A stretch of 64,000 nt of DNA from an uncultured Propionivibrio sp. (GCF_963666255.1 NZ_OY762656.1:1240001-1304000), one strand, 5' to 3'. Numbered from the stretch's first letter, positions 40,411-50,612 are shown. The notes: generated by a model not told the origin, from the letters alone. Made by a program: numbers and translations.

Positions 40411-40728
40411 ATGAACAAAATGAAACTGACGTTTTCAGGGCTCGACCAATGGCCCTACAAGCATGGCGTTCAGCTCAAAGTAATCCAGGCGGGAAAACCA
40501 ACTCAGAACGTGTTCATTGAGAGTTTCAATGGGCGCTTCCGGGATGAGTGACTTAATGACCACTGGTTTGCGGCGCTGGGCGAAGCTCGTATCCTAATTG
40601 CCGCTAGGCGTCAGGAGTACAACCAATGGCGACCTCACCGCTTGTTGAGCTATCAACCGCCAGCAGAGTTTGCGGCGAATCACCGGGTAATTACGGCGGC
40701 ATCACCGATAGAGAAAGAGAATTCTTAG
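40411..40728 (+). pseudogene. IS3-family transposase (OrfB) C-terminal remnant
   Basis: In a single frame the translation reads LDQWPYKHGVQL...GKPTQN, then FIESFNGRFRDE, a stop (TGA at 40549-40551), and LNDHWFAALGEAR...YNQWRPHRLLSYQPPAEFA. This is the end of the DDE integrase core of IS3-family transposases, where the stop position normally holds Cys. The rest of the element is missing; the sequence from about 40752 (accggtactgaattggggac) resembles an IS right end. Confidence 0.85.
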
Positions 40729-40789
40729 TAGCGCAACACGACGAAATTTTCACATTAGACCGGTACTGAATTGGGGACGGCCTCACTAC

Positions 40790-43700
40790 ATGACCAAACT
40801 ACAACTCCTGCCGAGCCTGATGCGGCACTCTCAGGGGCACAATTCACTACGAATCAGGCTCAAAGTTGCGGTTTGGCTCGGGGTTGTTTCTGTTGCCTGT
40901 GTCGTGGCGATAACTTTCATCGTTGCTGTAATACAGTTTGAAAGGGTTCAAGAGCGCGTCGGACAAAATTTGCTGCTCACGACAAGGGCAATGTCTCGTA
41001 CAGTTAATCAGGAGCTCGAGAACGTAGTGCGTTTCACGCTCGGGCTTGGTGGAGCTCTTGGCCGTGACTTCGGAGAAAAAAATTACCGCCGCGCCCATGA
41101 CATGGCGTTGCAAGCACAGATTACATCCGGCCTTGTACACCACATTGTCCTCAGCGATGAATCCGGACAGCAGTTGTTCAATACCCTCGTCGATTTCGGT
41201 ACGGCGTTACCGGTTACCAAGAATCTGAATCGGCTCAAGGAAGTCTTCAGAACCGGGGAACCTCGGATATCCAATCTTAGTATCGGCACCATCTCTGGCC
41301 GATACGAGATTTATGTCGATATACCGATAAAGCGTGGCGGCGAGGTTGTCCATGTCCTGACCAGCGTGCTTACCGTTGATCAACTGCGCGGCATTCTCAG
41401 TAACCAGCGCCTGCCGGTGGATTGGGTTGCCAACGTCTTCGATGCCAATGGCTCAATCATTGCGCGTACTCGCGAACATGATAAGTTCATTGGAAAAAAA
41501 GTGTCTGACCGACTGCAGTCACAAATCCGTCACTCGGAGTCTGGTGTGTTTGAAAACGTTAATCTCGACGGCCAGACAACGATTTCTGCCTACGACCGCG
41601 ATCCGAGTACCGGTTTCGGAGTCAATATGGGCATTCCCAAACCTTTGGTTATGAAAGAGACACTCGGCTATCTACCCGCTCCTGCCATAGCAATATTAGT
41701 CGCAGTTTTGGGTTTGCTGTCCGCTTGGTATTTTTCTCTCCGCCTACGACAGCGCAGTGAAAGCGAGAACCAGCTTCGGCAACTCATCGCCAATGCTCCC
41801 GTCGCACTGGCTATGTTCGACCGGGACGGCCAATACATGGCAGTCAGCCGGCGCTGGATGGATGAATTGTCGGCCATGGATATGGAGCCTAACGAACCTG
41901 ACCAAACAACGGGAGCGCGCTCAAAGATACCTGCATGGTGGAACACAGCACTTGCTCTTGCACTTGAGGGCAGGGGAAGTGGTGCGGAAGAAGATTCAGT
42001 TGGTGACAACCGCTGGCTAAGATGGGAAATGCTACCTTGGCAAAGGCCAGATGAAAGAGTCGGTGGCGCTGTCCTCTTTGCCGAGAATATCACTGAACGC
42101 AAGAGGCAGGCGATAGCTTTGGAAAAAGCGAACCAGCGTCTTCACGACAACGACCTCGCCTTGGATGCAGTCGGAATCGGCGTTGCCTGGGTGGACGAGC
42201 AAACCGGTCGATTCATCTATTCCAATAGCACTATGCAGAAACGCTTGGGTTATTCGGCCGAGGAGATGGCCAATCTCTATACGTGGGATGTCAATCCGTA
42301 TTACACGAAAGAGATGCTGCGCGGTGATACTGAAGCTATTGACGATCATGGCTTTATTTCCCGTGAGACCTTTCACCGCAGCAGTGATGGTCGCGTTATT
42401 CCAGTCGAAGTCTTCGTTTATCGACAGCCCGCAATAGAGGGCGTTCCGGCGCGGCGCATTGTCTTTTCAACCGATATTACTGAGAAGAAGCTTCAAGCCG
42501 ACGAACTAAGCAAGCACCGTGAGCATCTGGAGCAATTGGTAGAGGAACGCACTTCAGCCTTGACCGAAGCGAAACGACAAGCCGAAGCTGCGAACGTGGC
42601 CAAGAGTGCCTTTCTCGCCAACATGAGTCACGAAATCCGCACGCCGTTGAATGCCATAACGGGCCTTAGTCACCTGCTCCGCCGAGGCAATCCTACTCCG
42701 CAGCAAATTGACCGATTGACCAAGATTGATGTCGCCGGAAAACACCTCCTTGCACTCATTAATGACATTCTTGATCTCTCGAAAATCGAGGCAGGGAAGT
42801 TGTCTTTGGATGAGCAAAACTTCACGCTTGATCAAGTACTCGACCATATTGCATCACTAGTTTCCGCATCAGCCCAATCAAAAGGACTTACTGTCTCCAT
42901 TGATCCAGACCACGTGCCTCAATGGTTGCGTGGTGACTTGCTACGCCTGCGGCAGTGTCTTCTCAATTTTGCTGGCAATGCTATTAAGTTTACAGAGAAG
43001 GGCGGGATAACCTTGAGTGCAGAGCTCTTGGAAGATCACGGCGAACGCTTCAAGGTGCGTTTCTCGGTTAAGGATACGGGCATAGGTATCCCCTTGGATG
43101 TAAAAGCCAAATTATTCAACGAGTTTGAGCAAGCTGACAACAGCACAACACGAAAATATGGTGGCACGGGCCTTGGACTTGCCATTACGAACCGTTTGGC
43201 CAATTTGATGGAAGGTGAAGTTGGTTGCGAGAGTGTTGAAGGCCAGGGTAGCTGCTTCTGGTTTACGGCCTGGCTTCAACGCGGCCACGGGGCAATGCCG
43301 ACTAACGAGAGGCCTCCAGCTTCAGCCGAAGAAGACCTGCGAGCCCTACACCAAGGAGCACGGTTATTGCTCGCTGAAGACAACCAGATCAATGTCGAGG
43401 TCGCGCTCGAATTGCTCAATGGAGTGGGCTTATGGGTCGATGTTGCGGAGAACGGAAAAGTTGCTATCGAGAAGGCTCGGAGTGGAAAATATGATTTGAT
43501 CCTGATGGATATGCAGATGCCAGAGATGGGTGGAGTAGAGGCAACTCGCGTCATTCGTGCTTTACCTGACTGGGCATCAAAACCAATTCTTGCCATGACG
43601 GCCAATGCCTTCGAGGAGGATCGCGCTGCATGTTTGGCCTCAGGCATGAATGATTTCATTGCTAAGCCCATCAATCCCAACTCGCTGTATGCCACACTAT

Positions 43701-44161
43701 TAAATTGGCTTCGCCACCGTGATTCGCCGGAGCCTGCATCGATTTTACATACAGAATCCATTACACCTTCGCCGACAATGAACGAGATCACCCTAACTCG
43801 TTTGGCTGCAACAGTAGGCGTTGACTTAAAGCGTGGTCTTTCGATGGTGCGTAATCGAGAGGAAAAGTATCTGAACCTACTGCAGGCTCAAATCGGCGGG
43901 AATTTCGAGTCCGTGAAGTCGCTCAGGAGGTTTATGGCGCATAGGGATTGGCCAAACGCCCTGCTGATCTTGCACACCATAAAAAGCACCACTGGTAATC
44001 TTGGCTTGATGGCGATGTGCGGAATCGCCAAACAGTTGGACGATTTGCTACGGTCATCTAGCATAGACATCGGGCGCGCGACATCATTGCTTTCCGAATT
44101 CTCTGCGGCCAATGATGAGCTTGCTGAAGTATTTCAAAGCAGGTCAGACGAGCGAAAATAA
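40790..44161 (+). CDS. Hybrid sensor histidine kinase with receiver and Hpt domains
   Basis: 1123 residues. Two membrane segments (about 28-50 and 296-318) flank a periplasmic Cache/CHASE-like sensor. Two PAS domains follow (about 335-445 and 455-570). The HisKA domain has the phospho-acceptor in [10 protein letters not shown] (about His614), followed by an HATPase domain ([20 protein letters not shown]). The receiver domain has Asp907 in [13 protein letters not shown], and the C-terminal Hpt has its His near 1063 in [10 protein letters not shown]. This is a complete phosphorelay of the BarA/EvgS type without a cognate output regulator nearby. Codon use and GC content are clearly lower than those of the nif, pst or tct genes, and an IS3 remnant is immediately upstream, so transfer is likely. 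Confidence 0.92.
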   Translation: MTKLQLLPSLMRHSQGHNSLRIRLKVAVWLGVVSVACVVAITFIVAVIQFERVQERVGQNLLLTTRAMSRTVNQELENVVRFTLGLGGALGRDFGEKNYRRAHDMALQAQITSGLVHHIVLSDESGQQLFNTLVDFGTALPVTKNLNRLKEVFRTGEPRISNLSIGTISGRYEIYVDIPIKRGGEVVHVLTSVLTVDQLRGILSNQRLPVDWVANVFDANGSIIARTREHDKFIGKKVSDRLQSQIRHSESGVFENVNLDGQTTISAYDRDPSTGFGVNMGIPKPLVMKETLGYLPAPAIAILVAVLGLLSAWYFSLRLRQRSESENQLRQLIANAPVALAMFDRDGQYMAVSRRWMDELSAMDMEPNEPDQTTGARSKIPAWWNTALALALEGRGSGAEEDSVGDNRWLRWEMLPWQRPDERVGGAVLFAENITERKRQAIALEKANQRLHDNDLALDAVGIGVAWVDEQTGRFIYSNSTMQKRLGYSAEEMANLYTWDVNPYYTKEMLRGDTEAIDDHGFISRETFHRSSDGRVIPVEVFVYRQPAIEGVPARRIVFSTDITEKKLQADELSKHREHLEQLVEERTSALTEAKRQAEAANVAKSAFLANMSHEIRTPLNAITGLSHLLRRGNPTPQQIDRLTKIDVAGKHLLALINDILDLSKIEAGKLSLDEQNFTLDQVLDHIASLVSASAQSKGLTVSIDPDHVPQWLRGDLLRLRQCLLNFAGNAIKFTEKGGITLSAELLEDHGERFKVRFSVKDTGIGIPLDVKAKLFNEFEQADNSTTRKYGGTGLGLAITNRLANLMEGEVGCESVEGQGSCFWFTAWLQRGHGAMPTNERPPASAEEDLRALHQGARLLLAEDNQINVEVALELLNGVGLWVDVAENGKVAIEKARSGKYDLILMDMQMPEMGGVEATRVIRALPDWASKPILAMTANAFEEDRAACLASGMNDFIAKPINPNSLYATLLNWLRHRDSPEPASILHTESITPSPTMNEITLTRLAATVGVDLKRGLSMVRNREEKYLNLLQAQIGGNFESVKSLRRFMAHRDWPNALLILHTIKSTTGNLGLMAMCGIAKQLDDLLRSSSIDIGRATSLLSEFSAANDELAEVFQSRSDERK

Positions 44162-44629
44162 ACCTGTCTGCGGCAGTAACTCTCCTGAGGCTAGTGCTGT
44201 AATCAGTTACCGGACATTGAACCACCGAAATGTCGTATGGCTGCAAAGGGTCGGGTCCGGCTTAAGCGAAGATGCAAGAGAGGCCGTTCCGGGGCACTTG
44301 TGCCTGAAAGGCGGCTTACCGCCGGTTGCCGCCCGATACCGAGCTACCGTCAACGTCCGGATTGGCCGAGCACTTGCCTGTGAGCCGCCGCATTGAACGT
44401 CGGCTGTACTTCGTGAGCTGCCGAATGACCCAACTCCGAATGAAGGGCGGCTTTGGGTCGAATCCGGCCATTGTCTTAACTCATAACCGGCCCCCGACCC
44501 GCTTCCTCAATTGAACGCAGCTGCCCGGGGCACTGCAGGCCGAGTCAGCGTGCCGCCCCGGAGTCCTCTGTGGCCGGTAGGTGACTGTTTTTGTGTTGAA
44601 CATCCTGTTACAAGAAACCTTTCGAGCGT
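44162..44629. other. Non-coding stretch with imperfect short repeats
   Basis: No credible gene. Related blocks such as TGAAAGGCGGCTT (about 44304) and TGAAGGGCGGCTT (about 44440), with a weaker copy near 44393, recur in the same direction. This suggests a decayed repeat tract. The rpoH promoter probably lies at the right end, overlapping the CIRCE element. Confidence 0.4.
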
Positions 44630-44656
44630 TTAGCACTCTTACGCAACGAGTGCTAA
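44630..44656. promoter_or_regulatory. CIRCE element (HrcA operator) before rpoH
   Basis: Perfect TTAGCACTC-N9-GAGTGCTAA, 45 bases upstream of the rpoH start. HrcA binding here would repress rpoH until heat shock draws GroEL away from HrcA, an arrangement known from betaproteobacteria. Confidence 0.95.
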
Positions 44657-44701
44657 AATGGCTCTGAGTAATCTTAGCAACAACAGGAGGTGTGATTCCA
44701 A

Positions 44702-45553
44702 ATGACGCAAGCACTGGCGTTCCCGACGATCTCTGCGGTAGGCAATATCGACGCCTACATTCAGGCAGCGAAACAATTTCCGATTCTGACCGAGGAGGAA
44801 GAGTTCCGGCTGGCAACGCGCCTTCGTGAGGAAAACGATCTGGAAGCGGCGCGTCAGCTGGTTCTCTCGCACCTGCGTCTGGTCATCTCGATTGCGCGCG
44901 GCTATCTGGGCTATGGCCTGCCGCATGCCGACCTGATCCAGGAAGGCAATATCGGCCTGATGAAGGCAGTCAAGCGCTTCGACCCGTCGCAGGGCGTGCG
45001 CCTGGTTTCCTTCGCCATCCACTGGATCAAGGCCGAGATCCACGAATATGTGTTGCGCAACTGGCGCCTCGTCAAGGTCGCGACGACCAAGGCGCAGCGC
45101 AAGCTGTTCTTCAATCTCCGCAGCATGAAGGAGGGCAGCGAAGCGCTGACACCGGCGCAGATCGACGCGATCTCCGAACAGCTCAAGGTCAAGCCGGAAG
45201 ACGTGGCCGAGATGGAGACCCGGCTGAGCGGTCACGATGTGGCGCTCGAACCCGGTAACGATGAGGACGAGGCTTTCGCGCCGATCGCCTACCTGCAGGA
45301 CAACCGCTCGGAACCGGTCCGCGTTCTGGAGAACCGGGCGGCGGATCATCTGCAAGGCGAAGGCCTGCAGATGGCGCTGGGCGAGCTGGATGAGCGCAGC
45401 CGGCGCATCGTCGAGTCGCGTTGGTTGGCCGAGGAGCCGGCAACCTTGCATGAACTCGCTGCGGAATTCGGCGTGTCGGCCGAGCGTATCCGGCAGATCG
45501 AGGTCAAGGCGATGCAGAAGATGCGTGCCAGTCTGGCGCCCCTGGTCGCCTGA
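44702..45553 (+). CDS. rpoH: Heat-shock sigma factor RpoH (sigma-32)
   Basis: 283 residues. Region 2 is seen in LVLSHLRLVISIARGYLGYGLPHADLIQEGNIGLMKAVKRFDP (in parts), the RpoH box in TKAQRKLFFNLR, and region 4 in LHELAAEFGVSAERIRQIEVKAMQKMR. The gene has AGGAGG seven bases before the ATG. It is monocistronic: an intrinsic terminator follows within 60 bases. Expression is probably controlled by HrcA through the CIRCE element upstream. Confidence 0.97.
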   Translation: MTQALAFPTISAVGNIDAYIQAAKQFPILTEEEEFRLATRLREENDLEAARQLVLSHLRLVISIARGYLGYGLPHADLIQEGNIGLMKAVKRFDPSQGVRLVSFAIHWIKAEIHEYVLRNWRLVKVATTKAQRKLFFNLRSMKEGSEALTPAQIDAISEQLKVKPEDVAEMETRLSGHDVALEPGNDEDEAFAPIAYLQDNRSEPVRVLENRAADHLQGEGLQMALGELDERSRRIVESRWLAEEPATLHELAAEFGVSAERIRQIEVKAMQKMRASLAPLVA

Positions 45554-45578
45554 TCCGGCGCTTGACACCGCTGCCAAA

Positions 45579-45610
45579 ACCGTCCGCCATTTGCGGGCGG
45601 TTTTTCTTTT
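45579..45610 (+). terminator. Intrinsic terminator after rpoH
   Basis: Stem ACCGTCCGC / GCGGGCGGT with a five-base loop, followed by TTTTTCTTTT. Confidence 0.92.
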
Positions 45611-45674
45611 CCGAGCGCGATTCCTGAGATAATCGAGGCTTCGCGTCATCGCCCGTTTCACCAGGAAAACCGGT

Positions 45675-46682
45675 ATGTCAAAAACCGTCGAAGAAATTGC
45701 CAAGGCTACCGGCTTTTCGATTACCACCGTCCGTTTCGTCATCAACGGGCAGACCGATCGCTACCGCATCAGTGCCAAGACCCGCCAGGCGATCGAGGAC
45801 TACATCGCCATCCACGGATATTCGATCAACCATGCCGCGCGCAGCCTCAAGCTCGCCCGCACGGAGACGATCGGCTTCGTCGTGCCCGATCTCGCCAACG
45901 CCTATTTCGCGCGCCTGATGGCGGCGCTGGAAGCCCGCTGCAACGAACGCAACCTGTTGTTGCTGACGCTCGCTTCGCACGAGAGCCCGGAACTCGAGAA
46001 CCGCGCGATCACGAGCCTGCTCGAACGCGATGTCGATGGTCTGGCGATCGCCCCCTGTCAGTCGCTTGTCCTGCCGCAACTGCGCAGCAACAAGACGCGC
46101 GCGTCGATCGTCGCCTTCGACCGCGGCTACCCTTCCTGGCCGTTTCCCGCCGTCGTCAGCGACAACTACCAGGGCGGGCTGGAAATGGCGCGCCGCATGC
46201 TGCAGGAATCCGCCGGCGGCGAATGCTTCTTCCTGTGCGCGCACGCCGATTCGCCGAGTATTCAGGATCGCATCCGCGGCTTCGAGAAGGCCTGTGCCGA
46301 GTCTGGCGTCGATGACGTCGCATCGCGAATCTGGACGGATGCCAACGACAGTCCCGACGCCGGCCGGCATCTGATGCGCATCCTCATCGACGAGTTGCGC
46401 CGACCGCCGGCTGCCTTCATGTGTTCGTCATTGCTCGTGCTCGAAGGGGCCTTGCTGCAGTTGCGCGAGCAGATGGGCAGCATCGATCCGTCGCTGCTGA
46501 TCGGCACCTTCGACGATCACGCCATGCTGGATCTCCTGCCCAACCGGATCGTTGCCGTCCGCCAGAACGAGAAGGCCATCGCCGAACGCCTGTTCGAGCG
46601 CTTGCTGGCGCCGCGTGATCCGGCCGGCCTGCCGGGCGAAACCGACACGGTTCCCTGCGAAGTCATTTGCCGGAACTTCTGA
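45675..46682 (+). CDS. LacI-family transcriptional regulator
   Basis: 335 residues. The N-terminal helix-turn-helix and hinge (VEEIAKATGFSITTVRFVINGQ...YSINHAARSLKLARTETIGFVVPDL) resemble the FruR/Cra and related branch. The rest is a sugar-binding periplasmic-protein-like domain. It is the first gene of the tct/sugar locus, and AGGAAA precedes the ATG. It probably controls tctBA and the opposed sugar operon. A GCTAA...TTAGC palindrome before the FGGY kinase gene (53907-53922), and a weaker related one at 46718, are candidate operators. Confidence 0.92.
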   Translation: MSKTVEEIAKATGFSITTVRFVINGQTDRYRISAKTRQAIEDYIAIHGYSINHAARSLKLARTETIGFVVPDLANAYFARLMAALEARCNERNLLLLTLASHESPELENRAITSLLERDVDGLAIAPCQSLVLPQLRSNKTRASIVAFDRGYPSWPFPAVVSDNYQGGLEMARRMLQESAGGECFFLCAHADSPSIQDRIRGFEKACAESGVDDVASRIWTDANDSPDAGRHLMRILIDELRRPPAAFMCSSLLVLEGALLQLREQMGSIDPSLLIGTFDDHAMLDLLPNRIVAVRQNEKAIAERLFERLLAPRDPAGLPGETDTVPCEVICRNF

Positions 46683-46717
46683 GCCGCCGCTTTTCCCCGG
46701 CCTTTCCAATGGCTGCG

Positions 46718-46733
46718 GCTAAATCGTAACAGC
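46718..46733. promoter_or_regulatory. Weak candidate operator before tctB
   Basis: GCTAAATCGTAACAGC shares 11 of 16 bases with the palindrome at 53907-53922. It lies in the 379-base gap between the LacI gene and tctB. The remainder of the gap shows no gene. Confidence 0.3.
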
Positions 46734-47061
46734 GTGAGTCGCCATAAGCGTTTGCTGCCAGTAGACATTCGCCTTTGAGGCGTATAGATTGCGGGCTTGG
46801 GGACGCGTGAGTCATGGCTTCACAAAGCGCTGTCGCGGCTTGCTCCGGCGTGTCGGGCGTGCGCAGGAAAGTCGATCGGCATGGCGCCGGCAGTGGTGGG
46901 GTGATGTGTGTGTGGCCTGGAATCCGCCGGCGCTTTTGCGCAGGGGGGATTGGCTCAAGAACGTCCGGCAGTCTGTTCAATAGCGACAGGGGTCTGTTCT
47001 CCCGCGGCGAGATGATGCGGCGGAGACGGATTTTTGGGCTTTGATTAGAAAGGGTGTGCGC

Positions 47062-47550
47062 ATGGAAGAGATGACCGCCGCTGACCAGCCAAAAACGTTT
47101 TCGGCGTGGGTCAAGAAGCAGAATGCCGGCCTGTGGTTCGGTCTTGGCTATCTGGCGTTTTCGGTCCTGTTTTTTGTCGTGTCCTTCGATCTCCTGTACA
47201 AGTCGCGCCTGATCGGCGCCGGGCCGGGCATGTATCCGCGCTGGCTGACCGGGTTGTCGATTGTCGTGGCGATTGCCTACATCTGGCAGTCCTGCCACGG
47301 TCAGGTGTTCCGTGTCGGCGAGTGCTTCCCCGGACGCAAAGAACTCGCCAATGTCGCGACGGTGTTTTTGTCCTGCATGGTCTTCGTGCTGCTGCTCAAT
47401 CACACCGGTTTCATCATCGCCGGCACGCTGCTGTTGCTGATCATGTTCGTGCCGCACTACAAGCTGTGGCAGGCGGTGCTGCTGTCGATCGGGATTACGC
47501 TGGTCTGCTACGGCATCTTCAAGATCTGTTTTTCCGTTCCCCTGCCCTGA
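47062..47550 (+). CDS. tctB: Tripartite tricarboxylate transporter small membrane subunit TctB
   Basis: 162 residues with about four membrane segments (residues 25-50, 68-85, 104-121, 130-160). The arrangement and RLIGAGPGMYPRWL fit the TctB family. TctB pairs with TctA to import carboxylates or related compounds delivered by a TctC-type binding protein. I chose the ATG at 47062 with AGGGTG upstream. It precedes tctA by 18 bases. No tctC lies nearby. Confidence 0.88.
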   Translation: MEEMTAADQPKTFSAWVKKQNAGLWFGLGYLAFSVLFFVVSFDLLYKSRLIGAGPGMYPRWLTGLSIVVAIAYIWQSCHGQVFRVGECFPGRKELANVATVFLSCMVFVLLLNHTGFIIAGTLLLLIMFVPHYKLWQAVLLSIGITLVCYGIFKICFSVPLP

Positions 47551-47568
47551 TCGCCGGAGCGCCGCACT

Positions 47569-49071
47569 ATGGAATCATTGATGGGTTTGTTGTCGGGTTT
47601 TGGCGTGGCGATGACATGGCAGAACCTCCTGTATTGCCTGATCGGCGTCACCGTCGGCCAGTTGGTCGGCGTGCTGCCGGGGATCGGCCCGACCACCGCG
47701 ACGGCGCTGCTGATCCCGCTGACCTACGGCATGTCGCCGGTCTCGGCGATCATCATGCTGTCCGGGATTTATTATGGCGGCATGTACGGCGGCACGATCA
47801 CCTCGGTGCTGATCAACACGCCGGGCGAGGCCGCGTCGGTGATTACCTGCCTAGATGGGCACGAGATGGCCAAGCAAGGGCGTGCCGGGGTCGCGCTTGG
47901 GGTGGCCGCCTTGGGCTCCTTCGTCGGCGGTGTTGCGTCGGTGCTGGGCCTCGCGCTGATCGGTCCGCCGCTCGCTGACTTTGCGCTGCGCTTCGGTCCC
48001 TCGGAGATGTTCTCGCTGATGCTCTTCGGCATGACGATGGTGGTTGGCCTGATGGGCAGTTCGATCGTGCGCGGCCTGGTTGCCATGTTCATCGGCCTGA
48101 TGCTCTCGGTGATCGGCATGGACTCGATCACCGGCACGCTGCGCTTCACCTTCGGGCAGCCCTTCCTGGTCAACGGTCTCGATCTGGTGACGATCGCGAT
48201 GGGCTTGTTCGGCCTGTCGGAAATTTTCCTCGGCATGGAAAATCTCAATGCCGTTGGCAAGCCCGAGAAGCTCTCAAGCCTGCTGCCCGAGAAGAAGGAA
48301 ATGAAGACGACGACCAACGCGATCCTGCGCGGGACCGGTCTCGGCTTCTTCATCGGCCTGATTCCGGGAACCAATTCGGCGATTCCGGCGCTGCTGTCGT
48401 ATTCGATGGAGAAGAAGCTGTCGAAGACGCCGGAGAAATTCGGCAAGGGCGCCATCGAAGGCGTCGCCGGTCCGGAAACCGCGAACAACTCGTATTGCGG
48501 CGGCGCGATGATCCCGTTGCTGACGCTGGGCATCCCGAGTTCGCCGACCATCGCCATCCTGCTCGGTGCTTTCGTCATGCACGGGCTGACGCCGGGACCG
48601 ATCCTGTTCACGCAGAATCCGACCTTTGTCTGGGGCGTGATCGCCAGCATGTTCATCGGCAATGCCATGCTGCTGCTCATGAATCTGCCGCTGGCCGGCT
48701 GGTGGGCGCGGATCGCGCTGGTACCGGCCAGGCTGCTCTATCCCATTGTGCTAATCATCTCGATCATCGGCGCCTACACCGTTTCCAACGATCTGTGGGA
48801 TGTTGGCGTCATGCTGGTGTTCGGTGTGCTCGGCTACATCATGAAGAAGATCGACATCCCGATGGCGCCGATCGTGCTCACTTATGTGCTGGGCACGATG
48901 ATGGAGAAGGCCTTGCTGCAGTCGGTCAAGATTAACGGCGGCAGCCTGATCGGCCTCGTGGAAAGCCCGATCTCGCTGGTCATGCTGATCCTTGCCGCGA
49001 TCGTGTTCTCCGGTAGCGTCTATGCCGAGATCAAGAACAAGAAGGCGATGATCGCCGGCGAGATCGACTGA
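47569..49071 (+). CDS. tctA: Tripartite tricarboxylate transporter large subunit TctA
   Basis: 500 residues, about twelve membrane segments. The signature GVLPGIGPTTATALLIPLTYG and IYYGGMYGGTITSVLINTPGE is unmistakable. A second inverted-repeat half has GLIPGTNSAIPALLSY and ETANNSYCGGAMIPLLTLGIP. Substrate is not deducible; the surrounding sugar genes suggest a sugar acid or related compound. A strong intrinsic terminator follows the stop. Confidence 0.95.
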   Translation: MESLMGLLSGFGVAMTWQNLLYCLIGVTVGQLVGVLPGIGPTTATALLIPLTYGMSPVSAIIMLSGIYYGGMYGGTITSVLINTPGEAASVITCLDGHEMAKQGRAGVALGVAALGSFVGGVASVLGLALIGPPLADFALRFGPSEMFSLMLFGMTMVVGLMGSSIVRGLVAMFIGLMLSVIGMDSITGTLRFTFGQPFLVNGLDLVTIAMGLFGLSEIFLGMENLNAVGKPEKLSSLLPEKKEMKTTTNAILRGTGLGFFIGLIPGTNSAIPALLSYSMEKKLSKTPEKFGKGAIEGVAGPETANNSYCGGAMIPLLTLGIPSSPTIAILLGAFVMHGLTPGPILFTQNPTFVWGVIASMFIGNAMLLLMNLPLAGWWARIALVPARLLYPIVLIISIIGAYTVSNDLWDVGVMLVFGVLGYIMKKIDIPMAPIVLTYVLGTMMEKALLQSVKINGGSLIGLVESPISLVMLILAAIVFSGSVYAEIKNKKAMIAGEID

Positions 49072-49095
49072 AACTCGCCGGGGTTGCGCAGGCAA

Positions 49096-49137
49096 TAAAA
49101 AAGCCGACGGCAGCAAGCGCTGCGTCGGCTGTTTTTT
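49096..49137. terminator. Bidirectional terminator between tctA and the DUF3579 gene
   Basis: A-rich run, stem AGCCGACG(G)CAGC / GCTGCGTCGGCT with a short loop and one bulged G, then GTTTTTT. T tracts are available on both strands. Confidence 0.93.
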
Positions 49138-49174
49138 GTCGATCGTCTGGCGATCGACGTGCCCGCGAACCGCG

Positions 49175-49492
49175 TCAGGCGGTTGGTTCGGCGGCGGCCG
49201 GCTCCGGCAGGATGCAGACTTCCGGCCATTCGATCATCAGGTCGTTGTCCTTGGCGAAGCCGACGACGAAGTCCCAGAGTTCCGGGTCTTCCTTTTTCAA
49301 CTCGGCGGCGATGAATACGCCTTTGTCCTTGTCCTTGTGGATGGGCCGGACATACTTCGAGTAGGTCAGGCGTCCGTCCTCGAATTTCGACACGGAACAG
49401 CACAGACGCTGATCCCAGTCGCTCGGGCGGAAGACGCGGCCGGAGTTGGTGCGGCCGATGATGACCAGGCACCCGGATTCCAGAATTTCCAT
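49175..49492 (-). CDS. DUF3579 protein
   Basis: 105 residues. LVIIGRTNSGRVFRPSDWDQRLC, YSKYVRPIHKDKDKGVFI and DFVVGFAKDNDLMIEWPE match DUF3579, a betaproteobacterial family of unknown function. The ATG at 49492 begins the conserved region; a TTG at 49513 is also in frame. It stands between the two arms of the sugar locus and has no evident tie with it. Confidence 0.85.
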   Translation of the reverse strand: MEILESGCLVIIGRTNSGRVFRPSDWDQRLCCSVSKFEDGRLTYSKYVRPIHKDKDKGVFIAAELKKEDPELWDFVVGFAKDNDLMIEWPEVCILPEPAAAEPTA

Positions 49493-49624
49493 AATATCGA
49501 TCTCAACACGCAATAAGAAACGTCAGAGCGCCCGCTTGCCGGCGCCATCCTCAGGCCATTTTCCCATACGTTCGCACCGGCCGTCCAACGAAAAGCGGGA
49601 GACCTGCCCGACCGGGTAGGCGGT

Positions 49625-50554
49625 TCAGAGCGCCAGCAGTGTTTTCAGCGTTTCGCCCAGTCGCACCATCTGCAGGGTGTTGGTCGCGAAATGAGCGCTG
49701 TAGTACTGCGCGGGATCGCGCGTCCGGCTCGTCGCCGTGCGGAAATTGCCGATCGACACCTGATAGTCCTTGGCGCAGATCGGGTAATCGAGCGATTCGG
49801 CGAGCGAGGCCGTGGCGAGATAGTCGGAAACGATCCGGGCCTTTTCCGGCGCGTCTTGCCAGTGCTTGCAGAGCCAGACGTACAACTCCGGATGGAAGTT
49901 GGCCATGACGCCGCTATAGCCGTGCGCCCCGGCCTGCAGGGAGGTGAGCAGGGTCTGGCCGTTGGCATTGGCGAGGTGGACGCGGCTGCCGCGGATCAAC
50001 TCAAGCCGCCGCTTGATCGTGTCGATCTGGCAGCAGGTGTCCTTGATGAAGGTGTAACGGCCGCTCGCCGCGCACCAGCGCACGATGTCGTCGGAGAGCA
50101 GGCGCTTGTAGGGATGCGGACATTCGTAGATGCCGAGTCCGACCCGGTCGTCGAGCGCGGCGGTGATGCGCTGCAGGCTGTTCAGTACGGTGTCATCGCC
50201 CTCGCTGGCCGCCGCCAGCCGGTTGCTGATCAGGATCAGGCTGTCGACGCCGGTTTCGGCCATTTTGCCGAGTTGGTCGATCTGTTGCGACAGGGCGCAG
50301 GCGGTGTGGCCGGAGGCAACGACCGGGACGCGCCCATCAACGCGTTCGAGCACGAAGCGGACAAGCTGTAACGATTCAGCTTCCGACAAAAAAAACATCT
50401 CGCTCGACTGGCAGTTGGCGAACAGGCCGGAGACGCCGGCGCGCAGATACCATTCGATCAGTTTTTCCAGCGACGCCCAATCGATCTCGCGGTGTTCGTC
50501 GAAGGGCGTCAGCATGACGGGCCAGACACCGCAGTATTGGCTAGCAGTTTGCAT
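49625..50554 (-). CDS. Dihydrodipicolinate synthase/N-acetylneuraminate lyase family aldolase
   Basis: 309 residues. A class I aldolase TIM barrel: the Schiff-base Lys is in YTFIKDTCCQ, and WPVMLTPFDEHREIDWASLEKLIEWYL is the typical start. Family members cleave or dehydrate 2-oxo-3-deoxy sugar acids. In place of the usual GTTGE, this protein has FANCQSSEMFFLS, so substrate recognition is shifted. It is the last gene of the minus-strand kinase-isomerase-aldolase operon, 58 bases after the isomerase. Confidence 0.87.
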   Translation of the reverse strand: MQTASQYCGVWPVMLTPFDEHREIDWASLEKLIEWYLRAGVSGLFANCQSSEMFFLSEAESLQLVRFVLERVDGRVPVVASGHTACALSQQIDQLGKMAETGVDSLILISNRLAAASEGDDTVLNSLQRITAALDDRVGLGIYECPHPYKRLLSDDIVRWCAASGRYTFIKDTCCQIDTIKRRLELIRGSRVHLANANGQTLLTSLQAGAHGYSGVMANFHPELYVWLCKHWQDAPEKARIVSDYLATASLAESLDYPICAKDYQVSIGNFRTATSRTRDPAQYYSAHFATNTLQMVRLGETLKTLLAL

Positions 50555-50612
50555 CGAGACTCATTTCCTGAAAAAACGGGGCGACCCATGCCAAGGCCGC
50601 CCCATGGAGAAA

